In this document: one piece after another, positions 6,322 to 8,099 of the stretch
How positions within the stretch are numbered: the first letter of the stretch is position 1
How the letters are laid out: each line of letters starts with the position of its first letter
From: Mariprofundales bacterium
Lineage (GTDB): Bacteria > Pseudomonadota > Zetaproteobacteria > Mariprofundales > S012-25
DNA length: 8,099 nt
Assembly (NCBI GenBank): GCA_015487905.1
Contig: WFOX01000229.1
Coordinates: 1-8,099, forward strand
Direction of reading: 5' to 3'
Translations under genes and position numbers: made by a program
The notes under the pieces: model-generated
Told to the model about the DNA's origin: nothing
The model's input: the letters and a program-made list of their open reading frames with translations, nothing else
Database searches by the model: none

Positions 6322-7061
6322 GCCGCAAACGCCGCGTGGATCAATTGCTCGTGGAGCGGGGGCTGGCGGCAAGCCGCACCGAGGCCCAGAGGCTTGTGAT
6401 GGCGGGATTGGTGCGCGTAGGCGAAGAGCGCGCGCGCAAGCCAAGCCAGCTCGTGCCGGAAACCGTAGCGCTTGCCATCATAGAACGGCTTCCCTATGTC
6501 TCGCGCGGCGGCTTTAAGCTTGCGCATGCGCTGGATGCATTCGGTTTCTCGCCAAAAGGGTGCGTGTGTTTGGATGTGGGCGCCTCCACAGGCGGATTTA
6601 CGGATGTGCTGTTGCAGCGCGGCGCACGCAAGGTGTATGCGTTGGATGTGGGCTATGGACAACTGCACGAAAAGCTGCGCCGTGATGCGCGCGTCGTGAA
6701 TCTGGAGCGCACGCACTTGCGCATGCTCTCAGAAGGCATCGTGCCGGAGTCTGTGGATGCGTTCGTCGTGGATGTGTCCTTCATCTCCGCGACACGCGCA
6801 TTGCAGCACGCCTGGCCCTTGCTCAAGCCCGGCGGCTGGGCCGTGGTGCTGATCAAACCGCAGTTTGAGCTTGCGCCGCGCTTCGTGCCCAAAGGCGTTG
6901 TGCGCGACACCCAGGCGCGTGCGCGCGCGATAGAAAAGGTGCGCGCCTATGCCTTGCAGCTGCCGGGCTGCGCGGTGCTGGGCGTGGAGCCTTCGCCGAT
7001 CCTCGGCCCCAAGGGCAATCAGGAGTTTTTGCTCGGGCTTGTGCGCAGGCTTGGCGCCTGA
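6318..7061 (+). CDS. tlyA: TlyA family rRNA (cytidine-2'-O)-methyltransferase
   Basis: Predicted SAM-dependent 2'-O-methyltransferase of the TlyA family, which modifies 23S rRNA C1920 and, in some members, 16S C1409 (the basis of capreomycin sensitivity). Older annotations call it hemolysin A. The 247 residues comprise an S4 RNA-binding domain (about 5-60) and an FtsJ-like Rossmann domain with the SAM motif LDVGASTGGFTD (85-96), DVSFIS (152-157) and IKPQFE (179-184). K67, D152, K180 and E236 align with the proposed catalytic tetrad K69-D154-K182-E238 of Mycobacterium TlyA at a constant offset of two. The C-terminus after E236 is short, resembling type I enzymes that act on 23S rRNA only, though this is tentative. 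The GTG start (6318) overlaps the prfA stop (GTGA), so translation is probably coupled. The reading frame is open further upstream inside prfA, but that part is not homologous. Confidence 0.93.
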   Translation: MSRKRRVDQLLVERGLAASRTEAQRLVMAGLVRVGEERARKPSQLVPETVALAIIERLPYVSRGGFKLAHALDAFGFSPKGCVCLDVGASTGGFTDVLLQRGARKVYALDVGYGQLHEKLRRDARVVNLERTHLRMLSEGIVPESVDAFVVDVSFISATRALQHAWPLLKPGGWAVVLIKPQFELAPRFVPKGVVRDTQARARAIEKVRAYALQLPGCAVLGVEPSPILGPKGNQEFLLGLVRRLGA

Positions 7062-7080
7062 GATGCAAACCCCCTAGGCT
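7051..7080 (+). promoter_or_regulatory. Weak candidate promoter for gatC-gatA
   Basis: TTGGCG (7051-7056, overlapping the end of tlyA) and TAGGCT (7075-7080) are 18 bases apart. The -10 box matches only TANNNT, and it overlaps the second copy of the 12-base element TAGGCTTCnTGC. A start near 7087 would leave a leader of about 25 bases with the Shine-Dalgarno. No terminator-like hairpin with a T-run is seen between tlyA and gatC, so read-through is also possible. Confidence 0.25.
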
Positions 7081-7086
7081 TCGTGC
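7075..7086 (+). repeat. 12-base element TAGGCTTCnTGC, copy 2
   Basis: TAGGCTTCGTGC matches the copy at 3666-3677 in 11 of 12 bases. It lies in the 50-base gap between tlyA and gatC, 25 bases before the gatC start. Confidence 0.3.
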
Positions 7087-7096
7087 GTCCGCAAAA

Positions 7097-7104
7097 GGGA
7101 GGAG
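7097..7104 (+). promoter_or_regulatory. Strong Shine-Dalgarno of gatC
   Basis: GGGAGGAG contains GGAGG and sits 7 bases before the GTG at 7112. It supports that GTG as the gatC start even though in-frame GTG codons follow two and four codons later. Confidence 0.75.
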
Positions 7105-7111
7105 AGCGCTC

Positions 7112-7390
7112 GTGGATGTGGATGTGCGCAAAGTGGCCTTGCTCGCACGCATTGCACTAAGCGATGAAGAAGCGCAGCGCTTGCAGCCGCAGCTTGCGCG
7201 GATTTTGGACTATGTGCGCAAGCTTGACGAGCTCAACACCGAGGGCGTGGAGCCGACCGCGCATCCGCACGAGTTTGCATGCCCGATGCGTGCGGACATC
7301 CCCACGAACCCGAACGCGCGCGAGGCGTTGCTCGCGGTGGCGCCCGAAGTGGAAGACGGATTTTTCGTCGTGCCGAAGGTGGTGGAGTGA
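7112..7390 (+). CDS. gatC: Aspartyl/glutamyl-tRNA amidotransferase subunit C
   Basis: GatC stabilises the GatCAB complex, which converts misacylated Glu-tRNA(Gln) and/or Asp-tRNA(Asn) to the amidated form. The 92 residues are the normal size. Recognisable features are a helical N-terminus, ILDYVRKLDELNTEGVEPT (31-49), the RAD motif (60-62) and the C-terminal VPKVVE that threads along GatA. The GTG start is supported by the strong Shine-Dalgarno 7 bases upstream. Its TGA shares one base with the gatA ATG (TGATG), so the two subunits are translationally coupled. This indicates that the organism makes at least one of Gln-tRNA or Asn-tRNA indirectly; which one cannot be told here. Confidence 0.95.
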   Translation: MDVDVRKVALLARIALSDEEAQRLQPQLARILDYVRKLDELNTEGVEPTAHPHEFACPMRADIPTNPNAREALLAVAPEVEDGFFVVPKVVE

Positions 7391-8099
7391 TGGAGCTCAA
7401 TCTTTCCGCGCGCGAGCTTGCACGCCGATTGCAAGCGCAAGAGATCTCTGCAGAAGCACTCGCGCAAGCGTTTTTGGCGCGCGTCAAGCGGCTCAATCCC
7501 AAGCTCAACGCCTTTGTGTTTTTGGACGAAGACAAGGTGCTAGAGCAGGCGCGCGCAAGCGATGCGCGCATCGCCAAGGGCGAGGCAAGGCCCTTGGAAG
7601 GCATGCCCGTCGCGATCAAGGACATCTTTTGCGTTCAAGGCGAGCCCACAACGGCCTGCTCGCGCATTCTGCAAGGGTTTCGGCCGCCTTATGATGCCTT
7701 CGTCGTGCAAAAGCTGCGCGAAGCAGGTGCGGTGCTTTTCGGCAAGACCAATATGGATGAGTTCGCGATGGGCTCGTCCAACGAAACCTCGGCATTCGGC
7801 CCTTGCCGCAATCCTTGGGATCCTGCGCGCACGCCGGGCGGTTCCTCAGGGGGATCTGCAGCTGCGGTCGCGGCGGGCATGGCGCCTTGGGCGCTCGGCA
7901 CGGACACAGGCGGCTCCATTCGCCAGCCTGCGGCTTTCTGCGGCGTGGTGGGGGTCAAGCCCACATATGGGCGTTGTTCGCGCCGCGGCATCATCGCCTT
8001 TGCCTCCTCATTGGATCAGGCGGGCGTGTTCGCGCGCGATGTGCGCGATGCGGCAATGCTTTTGGCCGCCATCTCGGGACACGATCCGCTGGATGCGAC
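7390..8099 (+). CDS. gatA: Aspartyl/glutamyl-tRNA amidotransferase subunit A, 5' part (cut by window edge)
   Basis: Glutaminase subunit of GatCAB, from the amidase signature family; it releases ammonia from glutamine, and the ammonia is channelled to GatB. About 236 codons of the usual 480-490 are visible and the frame is open at the edge. The Ser-cisSer-Lys triad is complete: K77 (AIKD), S152 in PGGSSGGSAAA (149-159) and the nucleophile S176 in DTGGSIRQPA, at the spacing known from Staphylococcus GatA (K79, S154, S178). In the PTYGRCSRRG stretch (about 194-203) an Arg replaces the aromatic residue commonly found before the final Gly, and LDQAG is followed by VF rather than the common Pro; these look like variation, not damage. 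The ATG overlaps the gatC stop by one base. gatB would be expected downstream, outside the window. Confidence 0.95.
   Translation, partial: MELNLSARELARRLQAQEISAEALAQAFLARVKRLNPKLNAFVFLDEDKVLEQARASDARIAKGEARPLEGMPVAIKDIFCVQGEPTTACSRILQGFRPPYDAFVVQKLREAGAVLFGKTNMDEFAMGSSNETSAFGPCRNPWDPARTPGGSSGGSAAAVAAGMAPWALGTDTGGSIRQPAAFCGVVGVKPTYGRCSRRGIIAFASSLDQAGVFARDVRDAAMLLAAISGHDPLDA

Noticed and set aside
1..8099. CRISPR array, IS element, prophage, tRNA/rRNA gene or defence island
   Set aside because: I saw no regularly spaced repeats, terminal inverted repeats, transposase or integrase motifs, or cloverleaf-like sequences. Genes fill almost the whole window, and the only gaps over 50 bases are the short spacers described.
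1..8099. General loss of CG dinucleotides as the cause of missing TCGA and ACGT
   Set aside because: GCGC, CGCG, TCGT and ACGA are all abundant, so CG itself is not depleted; the shortage is specific to the palindromic words.

Overview
The window looks like core housekeeping DNA from a GC-rich bacterium (about 62-64% GC by eye). Reading frames are dense, spacers are very short and neighbouring genes often overlap. I saw no insertion sequences, phage genes, tRNA/rRNA genes or CRISPR arrays. The gene set (MEP isoprenoid pathway, glutamyl-tRNA reductase for haem synthesis, GatCAB-type amidotransferase, RF1 next to hemA) is general bacterial. The hemA-prfA pair and the C-terminus of GatC have a proteobacterial flavour, but I cannot place the organism without a search.

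Layout. Positions 1-99 (minus strand) hold the first 33 codons of ispD, diverging from everything else. After a 107-base divergent promoter region, all remaining genes run on the plus strand. First is a membrane-anchored M23 (LytM-type) peptidase with a coiled coil (207-1166). Next is a three-gene AmmeMemoRadiSam cassette: a MEMO-family protein (amrB, 1224-2018), an AMMECR1-family protein (amrA, 2002-2574) and a radical SAM enzyme (amrS, 2564-3643), overlapping by 17 and 11 bases. Then come an unrecognised 96-residue protein (3680-3970), hemA (3972-5279), prfA (5242-6321) and tlyA (6318-7061). The window ends with gatC (7112-7390) and the 5' part of gatA (7390 to the edge).

How they work together. 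The amr genes look like one translationally coupled unit whose biochemical role is still open. The small gene, hemA, prfA and tlyA form a second chain with spacings of 1, -38 and -4 bases. It links tRNA-dependent tetrapyrrole synthesis, translation termination and rRNA methylation. gatC-gatA starts the amidotransferase operon behind a strong Shine-Dalgarno.

The most striking signal is not a gene. Reading all 8099 bases I found no TCGA at all and only one ACGT, although TCGT, ACGA, GATC and GCGC are plentiful. Synonymous codons shift to avoid these two palindromes: Ile is ATA or ATT but never ATC before GA, Phe is always TTT before GA, and Asp-Val is GAT GTG 15 times against one GAC GTG. This points to sustained selection against two palindromic tetranucleotides, most simply from restriction-modification systems encoded elsewhere.
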